The notes beneath the pieces were generated by a model, which did no database searches, was not told the DNA's origin, and saw only the letters and a program-made list of their open reading frames with translations. DNA of 8,285 nucleotides from Natronomonas sp. (lineage in GTDB: Archaea > Halobacteriota > Halobacteria > Halobacteriales > Haloarculaceae). The stretch spans positions 1 through 8,285 of the forward strand of contig SLIW01000352.1 of assembly GCA_007135435.1 (NCBI GenBank), given 5' to 3'. How positions within the stretch are numbered: position 1 is the first letter of the stretch; every line of letters begins with the position of its first letter. The translations under genes and the position numbers were made by a program. Shown piece after piece: positions 1 through 5,927 of the stretch.

Positions 1-150
1 GGACGAGTTGGGTCGAGTCAGTTGTTCGGGTCGAGTCGGCCGATCGTGTCGTGCGGGTCGGACGGGGAAGAACACCCCCACGGGCCAGCACGTAACACTC
101 GCCAGGAACGTACCGACGACCCGGTGTTTGTCGGATGCCTAGTGCATACA

Positions 151-158
151 TATATTAT
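151..158 (+). promoter_or_regulatory. TATA-like promoter element of the transporter operon
   Basis: TATATTAT is a pure A/T octamer in very GC-rich surroundings. Its centre lies about 33 bases before the ATG at 188, so transcription would start near 178-182 and leave a leader of only about 6-10 bases. This matches the short-leader transcripts usual in haloarchaea and supports ATG 188 over the GTG at 161, which would lie upstream of the predicted transcript start. The spacing argument is inference. Confidence 0.55.
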
Positions 159-187
159 GGGTGGTGCCGGATTGCCGACATCCCTCC

Positions 188-1387
188 ATGAGCGACCCTC
201 CTGGCCGCCCCCTCGACGACCACGTAGCGTGGTCCGAGATCGAACCCTCCCGTCGAATCCTCACCGCCGAACGGGTCACCCTCCTCGCCGGCTTCGCCCT
301 GGTCGTGGCCCTGATCCTCTACGACACCTACGTGGCACACGTCTACCTCGTCGGGACCTGGAACGTTCGCCCCGTCGACTGGATGCTGCTGTTCGGGCTG
401 GTGGTCCTGCTCGCGTACGGCGCCATCCCGGCGGCCAGGGACCGGCGGTCGACCCGTCGGCTGATCGCCTCCCTCACCTCGCGGCGCATCTACGCCGCTG
501 GCGCCGTCTTCCTCGGCGCTACCTTCGTCGCCGGGGCCCTCGGGCCGTTCGTGATCGGCCCGCAGCTCCTCCGCTTCGACCACGCCTTCCACGCCCCGAT
601 CGGGTTCACGACGAGGACCGGCTGGACCGGCGAGTGCCTCGGCGCCGTCACCCACGGGGAGGGTGTCAGCCGGTACTGTCACGGGTCGCTCACCTATCCG
701 CTCGGCACGAACGACCGGGGCCACGACGTGGTCCACCTGCTCGTTCTCGGCGCGCGGGTGTCGCTGTACATCGTGGTGTTCATCCTCGCCTTCGTCTTCC
801 CGTTGGCCGCCGCCGTCGGCGTCGTCGCCGGGCTCCGCGGCGGCCGGCTCGACGACCTGCTGATGACCTACGTCGACGTGCAGCTCTGCGTCCCGGCGAT
901 CATGGTCTACTTCGTCGGCTACATGTACTGGGGACCCGCGCTGTGGCTGCTGCTCGTGACGTTCGGCCTGCTCAGCTGGGGCGGCATCGCCCGGCTGGTC
1001 CGCAGCGAGACCCTCCAGCGGCGCGAGGAGGGGTACGTCCTCGTCGCCCGGAGCCTCGGCGCCCCGGAGCTGTACGTCGCGCGGCGCCACGTCCTGCCGA
1101 ACATCACGAACACCCTGATGCCCGCGCTGTTCCAGCTCCTCGCCCTGCTGATCCTCGTCGAGGCCGGCATCGCCTTCCTCGGATTCCACCACGTCGAGCT
1201 GTACTCGTGGGGCTCGATCATCGCCGAGGGACTGGACGCCAGGGGCGGACAGAAATTCCGGATGCACGCACACCAGGTCTGGTGGATCTCGACGTTCCCG
1301 GCGATCGCGCTGATGCTGACGCTGACGTCGCTGAAGCTCGTCGGCGATGCGCTGCGCGACGCCCTCGATCCACGGGGTGGGCGGTGA
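188..1387 (+). CDS. dppC: ABC transporter permease, DppC/OppC type (peptide/nickel family)
   Basis: This 399-residue polytopic membrane protein is one half of the channel of a peptide/nickel-type importer. Hydrophobic segments appear near residues 29-46, 64-81, 101-120, 186-215, 230-268, 311-333 and 367-385. The first two lie ahead of the usual OppC core, an arrangement I associate with archaeal members. The core begins with the family motif PLGTNDRGHDV (171-181). The cytoplasmic EAA loop that docks onto the ATPases is at about 277-305 (EEGYVLVARSLGAPELYVAR, then RHVLPN). Residues 121-170 form an extracellular stretch with two cysteines (150, 164). ATG 188 is chosen because of the TATA element at 151-158. 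The stop TGA overlaps the next start by one base (TGATG), so the gene is translationally coupled to dppD. The substrate cannot be read from the permease. The usual partner permease (dppB) is not in the window. Confidence 0.9.
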   Translation: MSDPPGRPLDDHVAWSEIEPSRRILTAERVTLLAGFALVVALILYDTYVAHVYLVGTWNVRPVDWMLLFGLVVLLAYGAIPAARDRRSTRRLIASLTSRRIYAAGAVFLGATFVAGALGPFVIGPQLLRFDHAFHAPIGFTTRTGWTGECLGAVTHGEGVSRYCHGSLTYPLGTNDRGHDVVHLLVLGARVSLYIVVFILAFVFPLAAAVGVVAGLRGGRLDDLLMTYVDVQLCVPAIMVYFVGYMYWGPALWLLLVTFGLLSWGGIARLVRSETLQRREEGYVLVARSLGAPELYVARRHVLPNITNTLMPALFQLLALLILVEAGIAFLGFHHVELYSWGSIIAEGLDARGGQKFRMHAHQVWWISTFPAIALMLTLTSLKLVGDALRDALDPRGGR

Positions 1388-2574
1388 TGTCCGTGGACGA
1401 TCCGCCACGTAGAGAGCGACGGTCTGCGGCGCCCACACGGTTCGGCGTCCACGACGACGGCGAGCGCGACGAGCCGCTCCTCTCGGTGACGGACCTCCGG
1501 ACGTACATCCGGGCGGATGGGGGCCCCGTCCGGGCCGTCGACGGCGTGAGCTTCGCGGTCGACCGTGGCGAGACGGTCTGTCTCGTCGGCGAGTCGGGGA
1601 GCGGCAAGAGCGTCACCTGCCAGTCGCTGACCGGCATCGTCCCGCGACCGCCAGCCGAGATACTGGGCGGGGAGGTCAGGTTCGATGGGACGTCCATCCT
1701 CGGCGACGAGTCGCGACTGCGGCGTGTCCGGGGCGACCGCATCGGCCACGTCTTCCAGAACCCACAGCACGCGCTCGATCCGGTATACCCGGTGGGCGAG
1801 CAGATCGTCGAGGCGATCCGCATCCACCGACCAGTGGGCCGCGACCGCGCCCGCGAGCGGGCGATCGAGCTGCTCGGTTCGGTCGGCATCCCCCGGCCCG
1901 CGACGCGTCTCGACGATCACCCCCACGAGTTCTCCGGGGGGATGCGACAGCGCGTCGCCATCGCGATCGGACTGGCCGCCGAGCCGGACCTGCTGGTCGC
2001 CGACGAACCGATGACGGCCGTGGACGTGACCGTCCAGGCGCGCCTCATCGAGCTGTTCCGGGGGCTGGTCGACGACGGCCTGGCGGTGCTGCTCGTCACC
2101 CACGACCTCCGCGTCGTGGCGGCCCTCGCCGACCGGGTGCTCGTGATGTTCGGCGGGACGATCGTCGAGCGGGGCCCAGTCCAGGAGGTCTTCGAGCGTC
2201 CCGCCCACCCCTACACGCAGGCCCTGTTCGCGAGCTACGACGGGAGTGGGTCAGGCGGGGATCGGCCCCAGCGGCGTCCGGACGCGACGGCCTCTCCTCC
2301 TGACGGGACCGTTTCCCGGTCTGACGGGACCACTTTCAGAACGCAACGGACCCCGCGTGGGGACCTCCCGACCGACGGCTGTCGCTTCCGCGGGCAGTGC
2401 TCCCACGCGATCGAGGCGTGTCGGGGTCCCGAACAACCGCGGGCGTATCCGGTCGAGAACGCCGCGACCCACGCAGCGTCGTGCGTCTACTACGCGGATG
2501 GCCGAGATCCGGGGCCCGTCCTGGAGGCCGGACGCGCGTCTCGTCCGGAAGCGGCGGAGGGGGACGATGACTGA
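1387..2574 (+). CDS. dppD: ABC transporter ATP-binding protein, DppD/OppD type
   Basis: This 395-residue protein is one of two cytoplasmic ATPases of the importer. All ATPase motifs are present: Walker A GESGSGKS (68-75), Q-loop Gln124, signature SGGMR (183-187), Walker B DLLVADE (201-207) and H-loop His239. The stretch after Walker B reads PMTAVDVTVQA, with Met where the family usually has Thr. A C-terminal oligopeptide-type cysteine cluster follows (Cys332, 338, 345, 366; GCRFRGQC). It is joined to the core by a Gly/Ser/Asp-rich linker at about 284-330, which contains two copies of a DGT segment. The first 30 residues are polar and not conserved in type. The start overlaps the dppC stop by one base, and the frame overlaps dppF by eight. 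The open frame continues far upstream through dppC, but that part is only a GC-rich shadow. Opp, Dpp and nickel systems cannot be told apart here. Confidence 0.9.
   Translation: MSVDDPPRRERRSAAPTRFGVHDDGERDEPLLSVTDLRTYIRADGGPVRAVDGVSFAVDRGETVCLVGESGSGKSVTCQSLTGIVPRPPAEILGGEVRFDGTSILGDESRLRRVRGDRIGHVFQNPQHALDPVYPVGEQIVEAIRIHRPVGRDRARERAIELLGSVGIPRPATRLDDHPHEFSGGMRQRVAIAIGLAAEPDLLVADEPMTAVDVTVQARLIELFRGLVDDGLAVLLVTHDLRVVAALADRVLVMFGGTIVERGPVQEVFERPAHPYTQALFASYDGSGSGGDRPQRRPDATASPPDGTVSRSDGTTFRTQRTPRGDLPTDGCRFRGQCSHAIEACRGPEQPRAYPVENAATHAASCVYYADGRDPGPVLEAGRASRPEAAEGDDD
2556..2560 (+). promoter_or_regulatory. Shine-Dalgarno site for dppF
   Basis: GGAGG within the last codons of dppD lies six bases before ATG 2567. 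It is complementary to the archaeal 16S 3' end and picks this ATG as the dppF start, in an open frame that extends back to 2246. Internal operon genes in haloarchaea more often use such sites than first genes do. Confidence 0.5.
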
Positions 2575-3898
2575 CTCGCATCCCGGTGGAACGGCTGCCT
2601 CGGAAGGAGCGGACACACCGGAGGACTCGCCACTCCTCGAGGTCGAGTCCCTGGAGGTCCACTACCCCATCAGGAAGGGGCTGCTCCGGCGGGAGGTCGG
2701 TCGGGTCAGGGCGGTCGACGGCGTGAGCTTCTCGATCGGCCGCGGCGAGACGCTGGGGCTGGTCGGCGAGTCCGGCTGTGGCAAGACGTCGACGGCGCTG
2801 TCGATCCTCCGGCTGGAGGAGCCGACCGGCGGGGAGATCCGGTTCGACGGCGACCGGGTGATGCGGCTCTCGGGGGCGGCGCTCCGGGCGTTCCGCCGAC
2901 GGACCCAGCTCGTCGTCCAGGACCCCAACGAGGCGTTCAACCCGCGGATGCGCGTCGGCGAGGCGGTCGCCGAACCGCTCGTCCTCCACGGGATGGACGA
3001 CGAGACCCGCCGTCGGCGGCTCGTCGAGTCGATGCTGGAGCGCGTCGGGCTGTCCGCCTCCGACGCCGACCGGTACCCACACGAGTTCTCCGACGGCGAG
3101 AAGCAGCGGCTCGCGATCGCCCGCGCGCTCGTCCCAGACCCCGACCTGATCGTGGCCGACGAGCCGACGAGCGCGCTCGACGCCCGGGTGAAGGCGGACG
3201 TCCTGGCACTGCTCGACGACGTGCGACGCGAGTTCGACGTCTCCGTGCTGTTCATCAGCCACGACGTCGACGTCGTCCGCCGGTTCTGCGATCGCGTCGC
3301 GGTGATGTACCTCGGGGAGATCGTCGAGAAGGGACCGATCGACACCGTACTCGCCTCCCCGGCCCATCCATACACCCGCGTGTTGCTCGGCTCGGTCCCG
3401 AGCCTCGACCCGACCGACCGCGGGCGCTCGCGACCGCTGACGGACACGGTTCCCGACCCCGCGGATCCCCCGGGCGGATGCCGTTTCCACACCCGTTGCC
3501 CGGAGGTGATCCGCCCCGACGACGTCGACCTCCCGGCGGACCTCTGGGAGCGGGTCGCACGGTTCCGTTTCTCGGTCGCGGCGGGCGAACTCCCGGACGG
3601 GATCGGCCACGACGGGAGCGAGGACGCCGCCGTCACTCCGGCGACAGTGCGCGAGGCGTTCGCCCTCCCCGACAGGTTGCCGGACGACGCCGTCGAGCGT
3701 GCCGTGGCCGACGCCGTCTCGGCGATCGTACATGGAGACCTCGAGGCCGCCCACCGTCGCCTCGCGGAGACGGTCCCCAGCGTCTGCGAGCGAGCGGAGC
3801 CGATCGCCGTCGTCGAGTCGGATCGAACGGTCCGTTGCCATCGATACGACCCCGGCGTCGAGGCCGAACCCCGGACGTGGTCCAGGAACGGGGAGTGA
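2567..3898 (+). CDS. dppF: ABC transporter ATP-binding protein, DppF/OppF type
   Basis: This 443-residue protein is the second ATPase, expected to pair with DppD under the permeases. Motifs in order: Walker A GESGCGKT (67-74), Q-loop Gln118, signature FSDGEKQR (174-181), Walker B DLIVADE (193-199), D-loop SALD, and H-loop His232. The signature has Asp176 where the canonical SGG has its first Gly; the second Gly is kept. The C-terminal cysteine cluster is split: CRFHTRC (Cys305, Cys311) is separated from Cys407 and Cys424 by about 95 acidic, helix-prone residues, where the family norm is a much shorter spacer. I believe long inserts occur in other haloarchaeal homologues, but cannot verify it here. 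The start is set by GGAGG at 2556-2560. It is the last gene of the operon, and no clear terminator is seen after it. Confidence 0.9.
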   Translation: MTDSHPGGTAASEGADTPEDSPLLEVESLEVHYPIRKGLLRREVGRVRAVDGVSFSIGRGETLGLVGESGCGKTSTALSILRLEEPTGGEIRFDGDRVMRLSGAALRAFRRRTQLVVQDPNEAFNPRMRVGEAVAEPLVLHGMDDETRRRRLVESMLERVGLSASDADRYPHEFSDGEKQRLAIARALVPDPDLIVADEPTSALDARVKADVLALLDDVRREFDVSVLFISHDVDVVRRFCDRVAVMYLGEIVEKGPIDTVLASPAHPYTRVLLGSVPSLDPTDRGRSRPLTDTVPDPADPPGGCRFHTRCPEVIRPDDVDLPADLWERVARFRFSVAAGELPDGIGHDGSEDAAVTPATVREAFALPDRLPDDAVERAVADAVSAIVHGDLEAAHRRLAETVPSVCERAEPIAVVESDRTVRCHRYDPGVEAEPRTWSRNGE

Positions 3899-4154
3899 GC
3901 CTCGCCGTCACCCCGGTGGAACGGGTCTGTCACGACAGGTCCCCCGTGGATGGTCACCAGCGTGGCAGCTAACGGTGGCTTGCGGCGTCAGGACGATGCA
4001 TGGGAGCCGGGGTAGAACGAACTGCGGTGGGAGATTCAACGCTGGACGTTGGGGGTAGGACTTGTACGGCCAATATGTCGGTGAGTATGAAGGTGATTAG
4101 TATGGCGAACCGCACAGCTGGTCGTTCGGGGGAGCGATCTCGAGGTCGATCCGC
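3899..4154. other. Convergent intergenic spacer, no supported gene
   Basis: These 256 bases lie between the dppF stop and the ogt stop. The part at about 4010-4115 is poorer in GC than the genes around it. A short dyad CTGTC-AC-GACAG sits at about 3929-3940, but no T-run follows on either strand, so I do not call a terminator. A 48-codon minus-strand frame (3969-4115) is discussed under findings. I see no RNA gene or mobile element. Confidence 0.5.
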
Positions 4155-4589
4155 TCAGGGAGTCTGCGAGCCGTCAGCCCGACCGGCTCCTGGACGTTCC
4201 CCGATCGCGCCTTCAAGCTCGAGCAGCCGGCGCTTCGTCGCGACGCCGTCGGCCGCGGAGTACCCCCGGAGCCCGCCGTCGCTCCCGACCACCCGGTGGC
4301 AGGGGACGACGACGGGGATGGGGTTCCGCCCGCAGGCCCCGCCGACGGCGATCGGTGCACTGCCCAGTTCCGCCGCGATCTCGCCGTAGGTGCGCGTCTC
4401 GCCGTAGGGGATCGCCGCCATCGCCCGCATCACGTCGCCGGTGAGGCCGTCCGGGAACGAGACGTCGAGGTCGAAGGTACGCCGATCGCCACGCTCGTAC
4501 TCGCGGACCTGGCGCTCGATCTCGGCTGGCGTCTCGACCACGTACGACTCGTCGATCTCGATGGCGTCGCCGAGGACGTCGACCTCCAT
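4155..4589 (-). CDS. ogt: Methylated-DNA--[protein]-cysteine S-methyltransferase (O6-alkylguanine repair)
   Basis: This 144-residue suicide DNA-repair protein transfers alkyl groups from O6-alkylguanine to its own cysteine. The active site is VVVPCHRVV (93-101, acceptor Cys97). The preceding GGACGRNPIP (83-92) carries the conserved Asn hinge (Asn89), and TYGEIAAELG (67-76) is the recognition helix region of the winged helix. The N-terminal half is short and diverged. In human AGT and E. coli Ada an Arg (the base-flipping finger) stands just before the AVGG/AVAS segment; here the sequence is SAPIAVGG, with Ile and a loop about two residues shorter. The start codon lies ten bases after the stop of the S10-like gene, so the two are probably co-transcribed. 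The last 15 residues are a polar tail. The family assignment is firm; full alkyltransferase activity is inferred from the intact PCHRV. Confidence 0.93.
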   Translation of the reverse strand: MEVDVLGDAIEIDESYVVETPAEIERQVREYERGDRRTFDLDVSFPDGLTGDVMRAMAAIPYGETRTYGEIAAELGSAPIAVGGACGRNPIPVVVPCHRVVGSDGGLRGYSAADGVATKRRLLELEGAIGERPGAGRADGSQTP

Positions 4590-4599
4590 GGTCCCGTGT

Positions 4600-4929
4600 C
4601 TACCGGCTCCCGGGTGCCGACACGCGCTCGACGTCGACGCCGAGGTGGATGCCGTCGGGGTACTCCCGTTCGGTCACGTCGCGGGCGAAGGCGTCGTGGC
4701 CGACGATCTCCATCGTCCGAGCGTAGACTGTGTAGCGCCACGGCTCGAAGCGGCCGCCCTCGTCGTCGAGCCGCTTGGCCTGCGGCACCGACAGGTCCAC
4801 CGGGGACTCCGCGTGCGGGCCGCGGAGTTCGGCACCCTTCCGCTCGGCGCGCGCCTTGATGTCGCCCGCGACGCGCTCGAGCAGGTGTCGATCCCCGCTC
4901 TGGAGCGTCAGGGTGGTGACGAACGGCAT
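4600..4929 (-). CDS. S10-like ribosomal protein paralogue (uS10/mL48-type fold)
   Basis: This 109-residue protein resembles ribosomal protein uS10. A first strand and helix (VTTLTLQSGDRHLLERVAGD, 4-23) lead into KARAERKGAELRGPHAESPV (25-44), which matches the S10 pattern of a helix followed by 'GA.. RGP.P.P'. A strand (RYTVYARTMEIVGHD, 65-79) and a final strand GIHLGVDVERV (93-103) follow. The usual archaeal S10 is normally encoded beside elongation factor 1-alpha, so I infer that this copy is a paralogue rather than the core ribosomal protein. Whether it binds ribosomes is unknown. ATG 4929 is chosen because the family begins at MPFVTTL; the frame is open to 5037, but the extra residues come from the 16-bp repeat region. 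It is the first gene of a probable unit with ogt. Confidence 0.72.
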   Translation of the reverse strand: MPFVTTLTLQSGDRHLLERVAGDIKARAERKGAELRGPHAESPVDLSVPQAKRLDDEGGRFEPWRYTVYARTMEIVGHDAFARDVTEREYPDGIHLGVDVERVSAPGSR

Positions 4930-4954
4930 GTACGTCCGTGGTCGCTCCAGCGGC

Positions 4955-4959
4955 AAAAA
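4955..4959 (-). promoter_or_regulatory. Possible promoter element for the S10-like/ogt unit
   Basis: On the minus strand TTTTT in the context GCGTTTTTGCC lies about 28 bases before ATG 4929. This is the only A/T-rich spot at TATA distance and would give a leaderless transcript. It is not a good match to a haloarchaeal TATA box, so this is a weak positional call. Confidence 0.3.
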
Positions 4960-4982
4960 CGCACCTATCCGCCGGGGGCCCA

Positions 4983-5142
4983 CCCGTGCCCCCTTGCTGG
5001 CGCTCGCTCTGGTTAGGGTTCTCTCTGGCTGGCCCACCCTATTGCTGCCCCTCCCTATCGCTGGCGCTCCCTATCGCTGGCCCACCCTCTTGCTGGCCCA
5101 CCCTCTTGCTGGCCCTCCCCCTGGTTGGTGCACCCTTCGGCT
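4983..5142. repeat. Degenerate 16-bp tandem repeat, about ten units
   Basis: Units start at 4983, 4999, 5015, 5031, 5047, 5063, 5079, 5095, 5111 and 5127. The consensus is close to GGCCCACCCTCTTGCT. Units 5079-5094 and 5095-5110 are identical; the unit at 5015 is the most diverged; 4999 and 5111 share the variant ending CTGGTT. The minus strand reads AGCAAGAGGGTGGGCC and is G-rich. The period is not a multiple of three. Confidence 0.85.
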
Positions 5143-5243
5143 GGCGCGCCATCGGGTCCGCGCTCCCCGGGGCCGTTCCACCGACGCGCAGCGTACCTCG
5201 CGAGGCCATTCCGTCGCCGTGTGCGGGACGCTGGGTCCGATAT

Positions 5244-5251
5244 CCATTTAT
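5244..5251 (+). promoter_or_regulatory. TATA box of the NUDIX gene
   Basis: CCATTTAT stands about 28 bases before ATG 5276, the spacing expected for a leaderless haloarchaeal transcript. The same octamer precedes the kinase gene on the other strand. It fixes ATG 5276 as the start, although the frame is open for another 500 bases upstream. Confidence 0.65.
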
Positions 5252-5258
5252 CGGGCGA

Positions 5259-5271
5259 CCGACTACGTCGG
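5259..5271 (+). promoter_or_regulatory. Inverted repeat between TATA box and start codon
   Basis: CCGAC-TAC-GTCGG is a perfect 5-bp dyad with a 3-base centre, ending five bases before the NUDIX start. Its place between TATA box and transcript start would suit a repressor operator. A dyad this short is common by chance in GC-rich DNA, so confidence is low. Confidence 0.25.
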
Positions 5272-5275
5272 AGTA

Positions 5276-5716
5276 ATGATAGATGCCACGAGCGCGGGAG
5301 CGATCCTCTTTCGCGATACGCGTGGCCGTCGCGAGTACCTGCTGTTGAAGTCCCGCCCGGGCGACTGGGAGTTCCCGAAGGGGGGCGTCGAGGGGGACGA
5401 GGAGCTGCAGCAGACGGCCATCCGCGAGGTGAAAGAGGAGGCCGGGATCGACGAGTTCCGGCTGCTGGACGGTTTCCGCGAAGACTACGACTACGTGTTC
5501 GAGGCGAACGGCAACACGATCCACAAGACGGTCCACCTCTTCGTCGCCAAGTCCTACGAGGCGTCGGCTGAGCTCTCCTCGGAGCACCGCGACCTCCAGT
5601 GGCGCGACTACGAACAGGCCATCAACACCATCACCCAGGACGGGCCGCGCGAGATCCTCGAGGAGGCCCACGAGTTCATCGACGAGCACTACGAGGACGG
5701 CGACGACGAGGAATAG
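5276..5716 (+). CDS. NUDIX hydrolase, Ap4A pyrophosphatase-like
   Basis: This 146-residue cytoplasmic hydrolase cleaves nucleoside diphosphate-linked compounds with Mg2+ or Mn2+. The Nudix box is complete at 36-58 (GGVEGDEE, then REVKEEAGI), with the metal-binding REVKEE glutamates at 51-55. The preceding WEFPKGGVE (31-39) is the form typical of asymmetric bis(5'-nucleosyl)-tetraphosphatases such as human NUDT2 (W..PKGHVE). This makes dinucleoside polyphosphates the likeliest substrate, but substrate cannot be settled from motifs alone. Length is normal for the family. The C-terminus is very acidic (HYEDGDDEE), in haloarchaeal style. The start is set by CCATTTAT at 5244-5251. The gene stands alone, divergent from the S10-like/ogt unit and convergent with the kinase. 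No nearby gene hints at a specific pathway. Confidence 0.9.
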   Translation: MIDATSAGAILFRDTRGRREYLLLKSRPGDWEFPKGGVEGDEELQQTAIREVKEEAGIDEFRLLDGFREDYDYVFEANGNTIHKTVHLFVAKSYEASAELSSEHRDLQWRDYEQAINTITQDGPREILEEAHEFIDEHYEDGDDEE

Positions 5717-5855
5717 GTCCCCTGTACGCCGGCGTTAGCGGGGATACCGACCGATCCCGAGCGGTGGGACCGTACGGCGAGTCTGCGGAACGAGAATCGC
5801 GCACGAGGCTGCGTCGGATTGCGCCCGCAGCACGACCAGTACCTCTGGAGACATT

Positions 5856-5927
5856 GCCTCACGCGATGGCTTCGCCTCACGCGATCGCTTCGCCTTACGA
5901 GACAGCTTCGCTTCACGAGACCGCTTC
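5856..5927 (-). repeat. Four 18-bp tandem repeats spanning the kinase stop codon
   Basis: Plus-strand units are 5856-5873, 5874-5891, 5892-5909 and 5910-5927 (form GCCTCACGCGATCGCTTC). Read on the minus strand in the kinase frame, each unit encodes E-A-(V/I)-(S/A)-stop followed by one more codon. The stops are TGA (5913-5915), TAA (5895-5897), TGA (5877-5879) and TGA (5859-5861). The unit nearest the gene supplies the true C-terminus and stop. Confidence 0.9.

Larger units (their letters stand above)
4930..5275. other. Divergent intergenic region with tandem repeat and two promoters
   Basis: This is a 346-base stretch between the minus-strand S10-like gene and the plus-strand NUDIX gene. It holds a weak minus-strand TATA candidate (4955-4959), a 16-bp repeat array (4983-5142), a 10-bp perfect palindrome CCTCGCGAGG (5196-5205), and the NUDIX promoter (5244-5251). 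Forward and reverse frames stay open only because the DNA is so GC-rich. The 16-bp period shifts frame at every unit, so protein coding is unlikely. Confidence 0.6.

Noticed and set aside
161..187. GTG at 161 as the dppC start
   Set aside because: It lies upstream of the transcript start predicted from the TATA element, and the nine added residues have no family support.
22..1386. Open plus-strand frame continuous with dppD, suggesting an 850-residue protein
   Set aside because: The upstream 455 codons are an Arg/Pro-rich shadow of dppC in another frame; the ABC ATPase clearly begins near 1387.
155..1438. Long minus-strand open frame opposite dppC
   Set aside because: It is Asp/Glu/His/Gln-rich low-complexity sequence mirroring dppC codons and shows no family motif. 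This is typical of antisense frames in GC-rich DNA.
3925..3945. Dyad after dppF as a terminator
   Set aside because: It has a 5-bp stem with a 2-base loop and no T-run on either strand.
2336..3957. Two long minus-strand open frames opposite dppF
   Set aside because: Both are shadows of the dppF coding sequence, without recognisable domains or a start signal.
4930..5037. N-terminal extension of the S10-like protein
   Set aside because: The S10 pattern begins at the ATG at 4929, and the extension reads into the tandem repeat.
4983..5142. CRISPR array
   Set aside because: The units are contiguous with a 16-base period and no unique spacers, and no cas gene is nearby.
4775..5275. Long N-terminal extension of the NUDIX protein
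   Set aside because: It overlaps the S10-like gene on the opposite strand, the repeat array and the TATA box; the NUDIX fold starts at ATG 5276.
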